Shown piece by piece: positions 1 through 6,137 of a DNA stretch of 6,137 nt. Numbering within the stretch: position 1 is the first letter of the stretch; every line of letters begins with the position of its first letter. The notes below the pieces were generated by a model. It saw only the letters and a list, made by a program, of their open reading frames with translations, did no database searches and was not told the DNA's origin. Source of the DNA: Gammaproteobacteria bacterium (GTDB lineage: Bacteria; Pseudomonadota; Gammaproteobacteria; UBA5335); the NCBI GenBank assembly GCA_011620145.1, contig WOZT01000287.1, forward strand, positions 1 through 6,137, read 5' to 3'. A program made the position numbers and the translations under genes.

Positions 1-579
1 ATCCAGGAATGGTGGGGACTGCAGGAGCAGATCAAGGGGCTATGCGATCGCCTGGCCCAGTCTGGCTACCATGCCCTGGCGCCCGATCTCTTCCACGGCA
101 TCGTCGTGCCCTACCACGACGCCGGCCGCGCCGCGCAGGAAATGAATTCGCTTGATTTTCTCGCAGCCACCGACCAGGACGTGCGTGGTGCGGCGCGGTA
201 TTTCTCAACTCAGGGCAAAAAGGTCGGCCTCACCGGCTTTTGCATGGGCGGGGCCATTACCCTGCTGGGGGCGGTGCGCATCCCGGAATTGGCCGCAGCG
301 GTGATTTTCTATGGCTTGCCGCCGGCCAGCGTGGCCAATCCGGCCGATGTCCGCGTGCCGATCCAGGGCCACTTCGCCAATCAGGATGACTGGTGCACGC
401 CCGCCACAGTGGACGCTTTCGAAGCCGCGCTCACGGCGGCGCACAAGGCGGCTGAGATCTATCGTTACGACGCCGACCACGCCTTCGTAAATGACCAGCG
501 CAGCGAAGTCTATGACGCGGCGGCAGCCCATCTGGCCTGGCAGCGCAGCCTGGACTTCTGGAAACGCCACCTCGGCTGA
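1..579 (+). CDS. Dienelactone hydrolase-family alpha/beta hydrolase (5'-truncated by window edge)
   Basis: The open frame runs from base 1 to a TGA at 577-579, giving 192 visible residues. The family is usually about 230-245 aa, so roughly 30-50 N-terminal residues lie outside the window. An in-frame GTG at 106 is not the true start, because conserved sequence precedes it. Family hallmarks are the opening IQEWWGL (Glu at visible residue 3, matching the active-site Glu of the family), the nucleophile elbow GFCMGG with Cys81 (codon 241-243), an acid Asp at 129 or 130 (NQDDWCTP), and His160 in DHAF. Spacing between these residues matches the Cys-Asp-His triad of the classic enzyme. The family hydrolyses lactones or esters in the cytoplasm, and the classic member converts dienelactone to maleylacetate. 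Here the His is followed by AFVND, without the Arg I recall four residues after His in classic dienelactone hydrolase. The substrate may therefore differ, and I assign no symbol. It is the only plus-strand gene and is convergent with its neighbour. Confidence 0.93.
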   Translation: MQEWWGLQEQIKGLCDRLAQSGYHALAPDLFHGIVVPYHDAGRAAQEMNSLDFLAATDQDVRGAARYFSTQGKKVGLTGFCMGGAITLLGAVRIPELAAAVIFYGLPPASVANPADVRVPIQGHFANQDDWCTPATVDAFEAALTAAHKAAEIYRYDADHAFVNDQRSEVYDAAAAHLAWQRSLDFWKRHLG

Positions 580-639
580 AGCCGTATCGCCGGGCGTGTT
601 CCCGTGCGGACACATCCGGCCAGCCCACTCATTGGGGTC

Positions 640-927
640 TCACATGGTGCACATGGCCCCGCGCGGACAGCCGTCCAATAATCCGTAGAGAAACCGCGCC
701 TGCCGGGCCACGAGCGTGGCGGCGATGGGATGGCCCGCTGTCTCCAGGTTCTGCGCCAGGATGTCGAGTTTGACCACCACGGGCGGCGGATCATAGATCA
801 GCTTGCCCACGTCCGCCTGCCCGGACACCATGCGCAATTCGGCGTCTGCCATCGGCCTCAGAGCCGCCTGCGCCGGCAGTATCATCAGCGCACCCACCGC
901 CACCAGCAATTTCAATCGCATTCCCAT
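640..927 (-). CDS. Small exported protein of unknown function
   Basis: I do not recognise a function. The chosen start (ATG at 927-925) gives 95 aa and follows GGAGG with 8-nt spacing. A TTG at 987 and an ATG at 942 extend the frame, but the second lies inside the Shine-Dalgarno sequence. An ATG two codons downstream (921) is also possible. Residues 1-21 look like a Sec signal peptide: basic MRLK, then LLVAVGALMIL, then an AQA cleavage site before ALRP. The mature protein opens with LRPMADAELRMVSGQADV. This resembles the 'MxDxELxxVxGQ' motif I associate with small exported gammaproteobacterial proteins, including FilA-like ones; that is recalled similarity, not a search result. A proline run (DPPP, 46-49) follows, then a probable amphipathic helix and Cys87 and Cys93 near the C-terminus, which could form a disulfide after export. 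It lies 81 nt downstream of glgP on the same strand and could share its transcript. Confidence 0.72.
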   Translation of the reverse strand: MGMRLKLLVAVGALMILPAQAALRPMADAELRMVSGQADVGKLIYDPPPVVVKLDILAQNLETAGHPIAATLVARQARFLYGLLDGCPRGAMCTM

Positions 928-933
928 CCGAAG

Positions 934-940
934 CTCCTCC
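934..940 (-). promoter_or_regulatory. Ribosome binding site deciding the start of the small exported protein gene
   Basis: The minus strand reads GGAGGAG here, followed by CTTCGG and then ATG at 927-925. The near-perfect anti-16S match at normal spacing supports that ATG over the more upstream TTG at 987. It places the basic residues and hydrophobic core of the signal peptide at the very N-terminus. Confidence 0.7.
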
Positions 941-964
941 ATGTCCAGCCACCTCACACAGATT

Positions 965-1009
965 GCCGTCCCGGCATGACAAATCAATGACCGCGATGTG
1001 CCGGACAGC
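965..1009 (-). other. Imperfect stem-loop immediately after the glgP stop codon
   Basis: On the minus strand, GCTGTCCGGCA (1009-999, starting at the last base of the glgP stop) can pair with TGCCGGGACGGC (976-965). This gives about 11 pairs with one bulged G and one G-T wobble, around a 22-nt loop. A smaller hairpin, TGCCG-GGA-CGGCA, competes for the right arm. No T-run follows (AATCTGTG), so it is not a convincing intrinsic terminator. It could be a transcript-end structure, a processing or stability element, or chance in GC-rich DNA. Confidence 0.35.
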
Positions 1010-3534
1010 TACTGCATGACGGTGACCGTGATCTGGTCCGGATCGATCAGGGTGATGGGCACCGATGGGATTTTCCAGATCTCCCGCTGATATTCCCGGA
1101 TGGAGCGGTCGGAGGAAAAGAAACCGGCGTGGGCGGTGTTGAGGATCGCCATGCGATTCCAGGCGTCCCGATCCCGATAGGCGGCATCGACCCGGTCCTG
1201 GCAAGACAGGTAGGCCGCGAAATCCGCCAGCACGAAGAACGGATCGTGGTGGAGCAGATCGTCGATCAGCGGCTGGAACAAGCGCTTGTCGCCGCGCGAG
1301 AAATAGCCGGAGGCGATCAGGTCGATGACTGCCTTCAGCTCCTCGTTGCCATGGTAAAAGTCCATGGGCCGATAGCCGGCCTGACGCAGCCCCGTGATCT
1401 GGTCCTCGGTATGGCCAAACAGGAAGAAATTCTCCTCGCCGACCCGTTCGCGAATCTCCACGTTGGCGCCATCCAGCGTGCCGATGGTGAGGGCGCCGTT
1501 GAGGGTGAACTTCATGTTGCCGGTGCCGGAGGCTTCCTTGCCGGCGGTGGAGATCTGTTCCGACAGGTCCGCCGCCGGATAGATGCGCTGGCCATTGCTG
1601 ACGTGGAAATTGGGCACGAAGAAGATTTTCAGTCGCCCGGCCACATCGGGATCGTTGTTCACGATGCTGCCCACGCTGTTGATCAGTTTGATGATCAGCT
1701 TGGCCATGTGATAACCCGGCGCCGCCTTGCCGCCAAACAGGTAGGTGCGGGGCACGAAATCGCGGCCGGGATTGTTCTTCAACCGCAAATAGGTGGCAAC
1801 GATGTGCAGGGCATTCAGGTGTTGGCGCTTGTATTCGTGAATGCGCTTGACCTGGACATCGAACAGGGTCTCGGGATTGATCTGTTCCCCGAAGCGATGC
1901 GCGACAAACCGAGCCAGATCCGCCTTGTTGGCCTGTTTGACCGCTTGCCAGCGCTGCCGGAAGGCGCTGTCCTCGGCAAGGGGCGCCAGTTCGGAAAGAT
2001 GCGTCAGGTCAGTGGTCCAGGTCGGGCCGATGGCCTCCGTGATCAACCGTGTCAGCCGGGGATTGGAGAGGAACATCCAGCGCCGCGGGGTGACGCCGTT
2101 GGTCTTGTTGGAAAATTTATCCGGCCAGAGTTCGTAGAAATCCTTGAGCACGGTTTGTTTGAGCAGCTCACTGTGCAGCGCCGCCACGCCATTGATGGCA
2201 TGACTGCCCACGCAGGCCAGATGCGCCATCCGCACCGCGCGGTGACCGGACTCGTTGATGAGGGACAAGCGGCCGACTCGTTCGGGATCCCCCAGATAGC
2301 GCACGCGCACCTGCTCCAGGAAGCGGTCGTTGATCTCGTAGATGATTTCCAGGTGGCGCGGCAACAGACGACTGAACAGGGCCAGCGGCCATTGCTCCAG
2401 GGCTTCAGGCAGCAAGGTGTGGTTGGTATAGGCCAAGGTCTTTTGCGTGATCTCCCATGCCGTATCCCAGGGCACATGGCGCTCGTCCACCAGCAGCCGC
2501 ATCAATTCACAGACCGCCAGCGCCGGATGGGTGTCGTTCATCTGAGCGGCGAATTTTTCGTGAAATCGTTCGACCGGGATGTTTTGCCGATCCAGGATGC
2601 GAAACATGTCCTGGAGCGACGCCGAAACCAGGAAAAACTGTTGTTCGAGCCGCAGGGCCTTGCCCTCGATCGCCTCGTCATTCGGATAGAGCACCTTGGT
2701 GATGTTTTCCGAGCTGATCTTGTGATCCACCGCCCCGTAATAATCACCCCGATTGAAAACGCCGAAATCGAAGGACTCGGGCGCTTCCGCCCGCCACAAC
2801 CGCAAGGTGTTGGCGGTGTTGTTGCAATAGCCCAGGATCGGCGTGTCGTAGGGTACGGCCTTGACCACGCGTTGCGGGACCCAGCGCACGCGTGCGTGGT
2901 TGTGCTCATCCAGATAGTGTTCCGTACGGCCGCCCAGCATGACTTCTACCGCCCATTCGGCGCGCTGGATTTCCCATGGATTGCCGAAACGCAGCCATTT
3001 GTCGGTTTTCTCGACCTGCCAGCCGTCGATGATGTCCTGGTCGAAAATCCCGAATTCGTAGCGGATGCCATAACCCAGCGAGGGGATTTCCAGGGTCGCC
3101 ATGGAATCGAGAAAACAGGCGGCAAGCCGCCCCAGCCCACCGTTGCCCAGGCCCGGCTCTTCTTCCTGACGCAGCAGCTCCAGGAAATCCAGGCCCAGTT
3201 CCTCGACCGCCTCGCGCGCCTCATCGTAAATCCCCAGGTTGATGAGGTTGTTGCCGAGGTGGGTGCCCAGCAGGAATTCGGCGGACAGGTAACAGACCGT
3301 GCGGGCGCCCTGTTCGGTATAGGCCGCAGCGGTGCTGATCCAGCGGTGCAACAGGCGATCGCGGATGGTGTAGGCCAGCGCGAGGTAGTAGTCGTTCATC
3401 GTCGCCAGGGCGGGGAATTTCCCCTGGCTGAAGAACAGGTGATCCAAAAACGCGCGCTTGATGACGTCTTTGTCCAATCCGGTGCGTTCGTCTTCGGGAA
3501 AGACATTCAGTTGCGGTCTGCTCATCCCATCCAT
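1009..3534 (-). CDS. glgP: Glycogen/maltodextrin phosphorylase (GT35)
   Basis: A complete 841-aa protein, of normal length for the family. It releases glucose-1-phosphate from alpha-1,4-glucan ends using phosphate and pyridoxal phosphate, in the cytoplasm, during glycogen or maltodextrin breakdown. Hallmarks in order: GLGNGGLGRLAACFLDS (128-144); YGIRYEFGIF (155-164); MNDTHPALA with His336; HTLLPEALEQWP (372-383); SHAINGVAALHSEL (444-457); TNGVTPRRW (478-486); VQVKRIHEYKRQ (560-571), with Arg564 and Lys569 matching the phosphate-site Arg/Lys; and the PLP motif EASGTGNMKFTLNGA with Lys675 as the Schiff-base lysine. The start ATG at 3534-3532 has AGGAG five bases upstream (3544-3540); an ATG three codons in is worse placed. 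The region around residues 16-40 aligns loosely with the animal N-terminal segment, and I see no counterpart of the regulatory phosphoserine. The protein extends about 17 residues past the usual EIW end. GlgP and MalP cannot be separated with certainty by sequence alone. No other glycogen genes lie in the window. Confidence 0.97.
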   Translation of the reverse strand: MDGMSRPQLNVFPEDERTGLDKDVIKRAFLDHLFFSQGKFPALATMNDYYLALAYTIRDRLLHRWISTAAAYTEQGARTVCYLSAEFLLGTHLGNNLINLGIYDEAREAVEELGLDFLELLRQEEEPGLGNGGLGRLAACFLDSMATLEIPSLGYGIRYEFGIFDQDIIDGWQVEKTDKWLRFGNPWEIQRAEWAVEVMLGGRTEHYLDEHNHARVRWVPQRVVKAVPYDTPILGYCNNTANTLRLWRAEAPESFDFGVFNRGDYYGAVDHKISSENITKVLYPNDEAIEGKALRLEQQFFLVSASLQDMFRILDRQNIPVERFHEKFAAQMNDTHPALAVCELMRLLVDERHVPWDTAWEITQKTLAYTNHTLLPEALEQWPLALFSRLLPRHLEIIYEINDRFLEQVRVRYLGDPERVGRLSLINESGHRAVRMAHLACVGSHAINGVAALHSELLKQTVLKDFYELWPDKFSNKTNGVTPRRWMFLSNPRLTRLITEAIGPTWTTDLTHLSELAPLAEDSAFRQRWQAVKQANKADLARFVAHRFGEQINPETLFDVQVKRIHEYKRQHLNALHIVATYLRLKNNPGRDFVPRTYLFGGKAAPGYHMAKLIIKLINSVGSIVNNDPDVAGRLKIFFVPNFHVSNGQRIYPAADLSEQISTAGKEASGTGNMKFTLNGALTIGTLDGANVEIRERVGEENFFLFGHTEDQITGLRQAGYRPMDFYHGNEELKAVIDLIASGYFSRGDKRLFQPLIDDLLHHDPFFVLADFAAYLSCQDRVDAAYRDRDAWNRMAILNTAHAGFFSSDRSIREYQREIWKIPSVPITLIDPDQITVTVMQ

Positions 3535-3666
3535 GCTGACTCCTGGAAGGTCTTAAGTGAGATCTCTTGAGGTTACAGCGAGATATCCTGCAATTCTGGT
3601 GCCGCCGCACCGGCGCAGTGCGGCGTCCATGGGGAAGCAGATTCAAGCCTCGAGTCAGCAAGGCGT
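3535..3666 (-). promoter_or_regulatory. glgP leader and probable promoter region
   Basis: This 132-bp gap lies between the terminator of the dehydrogenase operon and glgP. Because that terminator should stop upstream transcription, glgP probably has its own promoter here. I find no convincing -35/-10 pair. TTGCAG (3593-3588) followed by weak AT-richer sequence is the best candidate, with a poor -10. An 8-bp hairpin at 3603-3625 and the palindrome GAGATCTC at 3559-3566 are the only structured elements. The position is supported by context, the promoter itself is not. Confidence 0.35.
3603..3625 (-). other. Perfect 8-bp GC hairpin in the glgP leader
   Basis: CGCCGCAC (3603-3610) is the exact reverse complement of GTGCGGCG (3618-3625), with a 7-base loop. 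On the glgP strand it lies 69-91 nt upstream of the start codon. A second small hairpin (GGTGC/GCACC, 3598-3611) uses part of the same bases, so the two exclude each other. No T-run follows on either strand, so it is not a standard terminator. Function is unknown. Confidence 0.4.
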
Positions 3667-3698
3667 AAAAGGGGCGCAGCGACCATGCGCTGCGCCCC
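3667..3698 (-). terminator. Intrinsic terminator of the acyl-CoA dehydrogenase operon
   Basis: The minus strand reads GGGGCGCAGCG (3698-3688), a 6-base loop (3687-3682), then the exact complement CGCTGCGCCCC (3681-3671), followed directly by TTTT (3670-3667). An 11-bp perfect GC-rich stem plus a T-run, starting 8 bases after the alpha stop codon, is a textbook rho-independent terminator for the leftward transcript. The T-run is short, and the opposite orientation has none, so it should act mainly in one direction. It separates the dehydrogenase operon from glgP. Confidence 0.9.
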
Positions 3699-3706
3699 GG
3701 ATCGGA

Positions 3707-4939
3707 TCAATTCAACACGTCGCCCGCAGTGCTCAGCTGCACCCGCTCGAACAGGTTGCGCGCCACCACCATCTGCTGGATCTGGTGAGTGCCTTCGAAG
3801 ATGTCGAACACCTTCACGTCACGGAACAGCTTTTCCGACAGCGAGCCCTTGAGCGTGCCGTGGGCGCCCATGAGCTGGACGGCGTAGGAGGTCACTTCCA
3901 TGCCCACCTGCGGCCCGTAGAGCTTGGCCATGGAGGCTTCCTTGGTGTTGCGGATGCCGTTGTCGGCCATCCACGCGGCCTTCCAGCACAGCAAACGCGC
4001 CGCGTCGATCTTGCGTTGCAGATCGGCGAGCCGATCCTTGATCGCCTGGTAACGCGGGATCGGCCGGGACAACAGGTAGTTATCGCGGGCGAACTGCACC
4101 GCTTCTTCGTAGGCGGCGCGGGCGATGCCCACCGCCATGATGCCGACCAGCGGCCGGCTGGTGTCGAAGAACTCCATCGCGGTCTTGAAGCCCGCCTTGG
4201 CGCCCTGGTCGTAAGCGGCCTCCCCGCCCAGCAGGTTGTCCACCGGCACGCGACATTCCTCGAACACGAGCTCGGCGGTCTCGGTGGCGCGGAAGCCCAG
4301 CTTTTCCTCCAACTTGCCGACCTTGAAGCCCGGCGTGCCTTTCTCGACGATGAACACCCGGTGACCGGCATGGCCCAGCGCCGGATCGAGGGTGGCGAAG
4401 ACCAAGGTCCATTCCGCGCGGGCGCCATTGGAGATGTAGCACTTGGTGCCATTCAGCACATAGTCATTGCCCTCCTTGCGGCAGCGGGTGCGGATCGCCG
4501 CGGCGTCCGAACCCGTCCCCGGTTCGGTCAGCCCGTAGGCCGCCCAATGCGGATTGGGGCCCTTGAGTTGGGCGAAATATTTTTCCTTCTGCTCGGGCGT
4601 GCCGCGCGCCGACAGCGCCGGGCCACCGGTGCCGGGGCCGGGCATCACCAGCGCCATGGACGGATCGCCCCAGCCCAGCTCCTCGCCGGCCACCACCGCC
4701 AGCAGGGACATGCCTTTCATGCCACCGGCCATGGGATCGGCGGCCGCGCCTTCCTTCTTGGCGCCACCGCCGCCCATGGAAAATCCCTGTGCCAGCGGCA
4801 TCAGATCCTTGTAGAGGCTGTCGGGATAGCCCGCGTCCTGGTCGGCCTGCAGGCACAAGGGACGCACCTTCTTTTCCATGATGGCGTGGAGCATGTCGCG
4901 CGCCATTTTCATCTGTGGGGTCACGGTAAAGTCGATCAT
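3707..4939 (-). CDS. Acyl-CoA dehydrogenase family protein, catalytic (alpha) subunit
   Basis: 410 aa, slightly longer than the usual 380-400. The family oxidises acyl-CoA to trans-2-enoyl-CoA using FAD and passes electrons to electron-transfer flavoprotein. Flavin-side motifs are intact: YGLTEPGTGSD (135-145), YISNG (168-172) and the catalytic base Glu382 in IFEGTHQIQ (380-388), at the medium-chain (MCAD) position. The isovaleryl/long-chain Glu position holds Ser261. Residues that normally contact the partner's FAD are altered: Asn287 replaces the conserved Arg (MCAD Arg281), Leu290 replaces Phe, and Ala359 replaces the second Gly of the usual QxFGG. A Gly/Ala-rich insert (about 55-75, GGGGAKKEGAAADP) interrupts the region before AGEELGWGDPS. 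The start ATG overlaps the upstream stop as ATGA, with AAGG (4953-4950) as a modest ribosome site, so translation is probably coupled. A strong terminator follows. It probably pairs with the upstream gene product as a heteromer. The substrate is unknown; bulky CoA esters such as steroid side chains are an inference by analogy with heteromeric members. Confidence 0.93.
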   Translation of the reverse strand: MIDFTVTPQMKMARDMLHAIMEKKVRPLCLQADQDAGYPDSLYKDLMPLAQGFSMGGGGAKKEGAAADPMAGGMKGMSLLAVVAGEELGWGDPSMALVMPGPGTGGPALSARGTPEQKEKYFAQLKGPNPHWAAYGLTEPGTGSDAAAIRTRCRKEGNDYVLNGTKCYISNGARAEWTLVFATLDPALGHAGHRVFIVEKGTPGFKVGKLEEKLGFRATETAELVFEECRVPVDNLLGGEAAYDQGAKAGFKTAMEFFDTSRPLVGIMAVGIARAAYEEAVQFARDNYLLSRPIPRYQAIKDRLADLQRKIDAARLLCWKAAWMADNGIRNTKEASMAKLYGPQVGMEVTSYAVQLMGAHGTLKGSLSEKLFRDVKVFDIFEGTHQIQQMVVARNLFERVQLSTAGDVLN

Positions 4940-6114
4940 GCCTGGGCCACCTTCTTGCTGCTGTCCTTGCCTGCCTTGGCCGGGCTCATGGATTGGGGTC
5001 CATAGAGCGCCTCGCCCAACACCGCCACATGATCCTCCGGCGTGCCCAGGGCATTGCCCAGGGTGCGCACATCGCGCATGTAGCGTTCCACGGGCATGTC
5101 CTTCATGAAGCCCGCGCCGCCGAACACCTGCACGGCATCCACGGTCACCTTCACCGCCGCCTCGCAGGCGCAGATCGCGGCATTGCAGCTCGCCACCGTG
5201 GCATCCGCCCCGCTGTCCAGCTGCCAGGCCGCCTTGAGCACCAGATTGCGCGCCGATTCCAGGGCCACTTCCATGTCAGCGATGAAAAACGCCAGCCCCT
5301 GGTGGGCACAGATGGGTTTGCCGAAGGCCTTGCGGTCCTGCGCATAATCCACGGCAAAACCCATGGCGCCCCGCGCTGCGCCCACCATGCGCGCCGCATT
5401 CACCACCCGGCCGATGTCGAACAGCCGGGTCAAGGCTGCCGCCGTGTCGGCAGCGCCGTCCAATCGTTCGCCCGCAACGCCCTCCAGTTGCACGCGGCAG
5501 GGCCGGCCCGCCCGCAGGCCCATGCGGTCTTCCAGACTGATCTGCACACCCGGCGCCTTGGTTTCCACCACGAACGCCTCGATGCCCGCCAGGCCTTCGC
5601 CGTCCGCAGCCCGAGCCAGCACGACCAAGCGATCCGCCCGATCGGCATTGAAGACGCAGAGCTTCTCGCCGTTCAGCACGAAGGCGCTGCCCTCGCGCCG
5701 GGCGGTGGTGGCCATCCAGCCCAGATGGGCAGCGGGATCGGCCTCGGTGCTGGCAAACGCCCACACCCGATCGGTGTCATCCAGCCAGCGCGCGATCTGC
5801 TCCGGCGAACCCAGCGCCACAACGGCCTGCGCCGCAAAGCCCAGATCGTCCAGGCCCACGGCCTGGGCGGCATCGCTCCGGGAGAGCACTTCCTCGGCCA
5901 GGATCTTGGCGGACAAGCCGAAGCCCATGCCGCCCGCCGATTCGGGCAAGCCCAGCAGGTGGGCGCCCATGTCCCGATACGCGGCGCGCACGGCGGGATC
6001 GACGGACTGCCGGCGATCGGCCGCCCGGGCGTCGGGAATCACCTGGTTTTGGGCAAAACGGCCCAGGGTATCGAGCAAGCTTTGCTCGTCTTCACTGCAT
6101 GCGAAGGAGATCAT
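4936..6114 (-). CDS. Acyl-CoA dehydrogenase-like protein lacking the catalytic base (beta, pseudo-subunit)
   Basis: 392 aa from the ATG at 6114-6112. The fold is clear from YAQDRKAFGKPI (257-268), AFFIADM (275-281), AVQVFGGAGFMKDMPVERYMRD (start 327) and VLNGEK (146-151). The C-terminal active-site segment reads TLGNALGTPED, so Leu356 sits where MCAD has its catalytic Glu. The alternative Glu position (isovaleryl type) is Gly235. The TEPxxGSD flavin motif has become STEADPAAH (122-130), and the W-I/T-TN motif has become CVFN (153-156), without the stacking aromatic. Residues that bind the partner subunit's FAD are kept: Arg261, Phe264, Gln329 and Gly332-Gly333. This suggests a non-catalytic partner that completes the FAD site of the alpha subunit, rather than decay, since the frame is intact and coupled to alpha by an ATGA overlap. 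The C-terminal tail (about 376-392) is Lys/Ser/Ala-rich and probably disordered. An in-frame ATG at 6132 adds six residues and is disfavoured. Earlier operon genes may lie beyond the window. Confidence 0.93.
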   Translation of the reverse strand: MISFACSEDEQSLLDTLGRFAQNQVIPDARAADRRQSVDPAVRAAYRDMGAHLLGLPESAGGMGFGLSAKILAEEVLSRSDAAQAVGLDDLGFAAQAVVALGSPEQIARWLDDTDRVWAFASTEADPAAHLGWMATTARREGSAFVLNGEKLCVFNADRADRLVVLARAADGEGLAGIEAFVVETKAPGVQISLEDRMGLRAGRPCRVQLEGVAGERLDGAADTAAALTRLFDIGRVVNAARMVGAARGAMGFAVDYAQDRKAFGKPICAHQGLAFFIADMEVALESARNLVLKAAWQLDSGADATVASCNAAICACEAAVKVTVDAVQVFGGAGFMKDMPVERYMRDVRTLGNALGTPEDHVAVLGEALYGPQSMSPAKAGKDSSKKVAQA

Positions 6115-6123
6115 GAAACAGCA

Positions 6124-6130
6124 CCCCTCC
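6124..6130 (-). promoter_or_regulatory. Ribosome binding site deciding the start of the beta dehydrogenase gene
   Basis: The minus strand reads GGAGGGG here, ending nine bases before ATG at 6114-6112. The alternative in-frame ATG at 6132-6130 overlaps this purine run and would add MEGCCF. Starting at 6114 gives MISFACSEDEQ, which parallels the MIDFTVTPQM start of the alpha subunit and the usual family N-terminus. Confidence 0.7.
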
Positions 6131-6137
6131 ATGGGTT

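Noticed and set aside
580..639. Possible terminator between the convergent hydrolase and small-protein genes
   Set aside because: Only a short bulged pairing (GTGTTCC with GGACAC, around 598-613) is visible, with no T-run in either direction. It is too weak to call.
3559..3566. GAGATCTC palindrome upstream of glgP as an operator
   Set aside because: An 8-bp palindrome alone is expected by chance at this scale. The flanks do not extend it and no matching copy is nearby.
1129..3570. 813-codon open frame on the plus strand, antisense to nearly all of glgP
   Set aside because: It is in the exact codon register opposite glgP, so its stops would need TTA, CTA or TCA codons in glgP, which are rare in a GC-rich genome. 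The sense frame has every phosphorylase motif, while the antisense product shows no recognisable domain.
3221..3661. 146-codon minus-strand frame starting upstream of glgP, as a possible leader protein
   Set aside because: Most of it lies inside glgP in another frame, its composition is Arg/Pro-rich, and no convincing ribosome site was seen. It is a shadow frame.
3557..5005. 482-codon plus-strand open frame over the alpha dehydrogenase gene
   Set aside because: It has the same register effect opposite a well-supported dehydrogenase. The product is low-complexity, rich in Arg, Gly, Ala and His, with no family motif.
4936..6114. Beta dehydrogenase gene as a decaying pseudogene
   Set aside because: The frame is intact over 392 codons, has a good ribosome site, is coupled to alpha by an ATGA overlap, and keeps a coherent set of partner-facing FAD residues. 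This fits a maintained non-catalytic subunit better than decay.

Overview
The window reads as chromosomal DNA from a GC-rich proteobacterium, by eye around 60% G+C. The GC-rich third codon positions show in the near absence of TTA, CTA and TCA codons. That is why long open frames run antisense to the real genes. A gammaproteobacterium is my best guess. It rests mainly on one small secreted protein whose N-terminal motif resembles one I associate with that group, so it is tentative. I see no transposase, integrase, tRNA, rRNA or CRISPR array.

Layout: (1) bases 1-579, plus strand, hold the 3' part of a dienelactone hydrolase-family alpha/beta hydrolase whose start lies outside the window. (2) Bases 640-927, minus strand, encode a small exported protein of unknown function that converges on the hydrolase. 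(3) Bases 1009-3534, minus strand, encode a complete glycogen/maltodextrin phosphorylase (glgP). (4) Bases 3535-3706 hold the glgP leader, with a GC-rich hairpin, and a strong intrinsic terminator belonging to the next unit. (5) Bases 3707-6114, minus strand, hold two acyl-CoA dehydrogenase-family genes joined by an ATGA start/stop overlap. They are probably the distal part of an operon whose promoter lies beyond base 6137.

The most interesting content is the acyl-CoA dehydrogenase pair. The downstream gene (here called alpha) keeps the catalytic Glu and the flavin-side motifs. It has lost the residues that normally reach across the dimer interface to hold the partner's FAD. The upstream gene (beta) shows the reverse: no catalytic Glu and degraded flavin-side motifs, but an intact cross-interface Arg/Phe/Gly-Gly set. 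Such reciprocal decay predicts an obligate alpha2-beta2 heteromer with one FAD and one active site per alpha-beta pair. This is the architecture known for steroid side-chain dehydrogenases such as mycobacterial ChsE1-ChsE2. The substrate cannot be read from this window. The phosphorylase is a separate unit in storage-carbohydrate metabolism, insulated from the dehydrogenase operon by the terminator. It may be co-transcribed with the small exported protein, since no clear terminator separates them.
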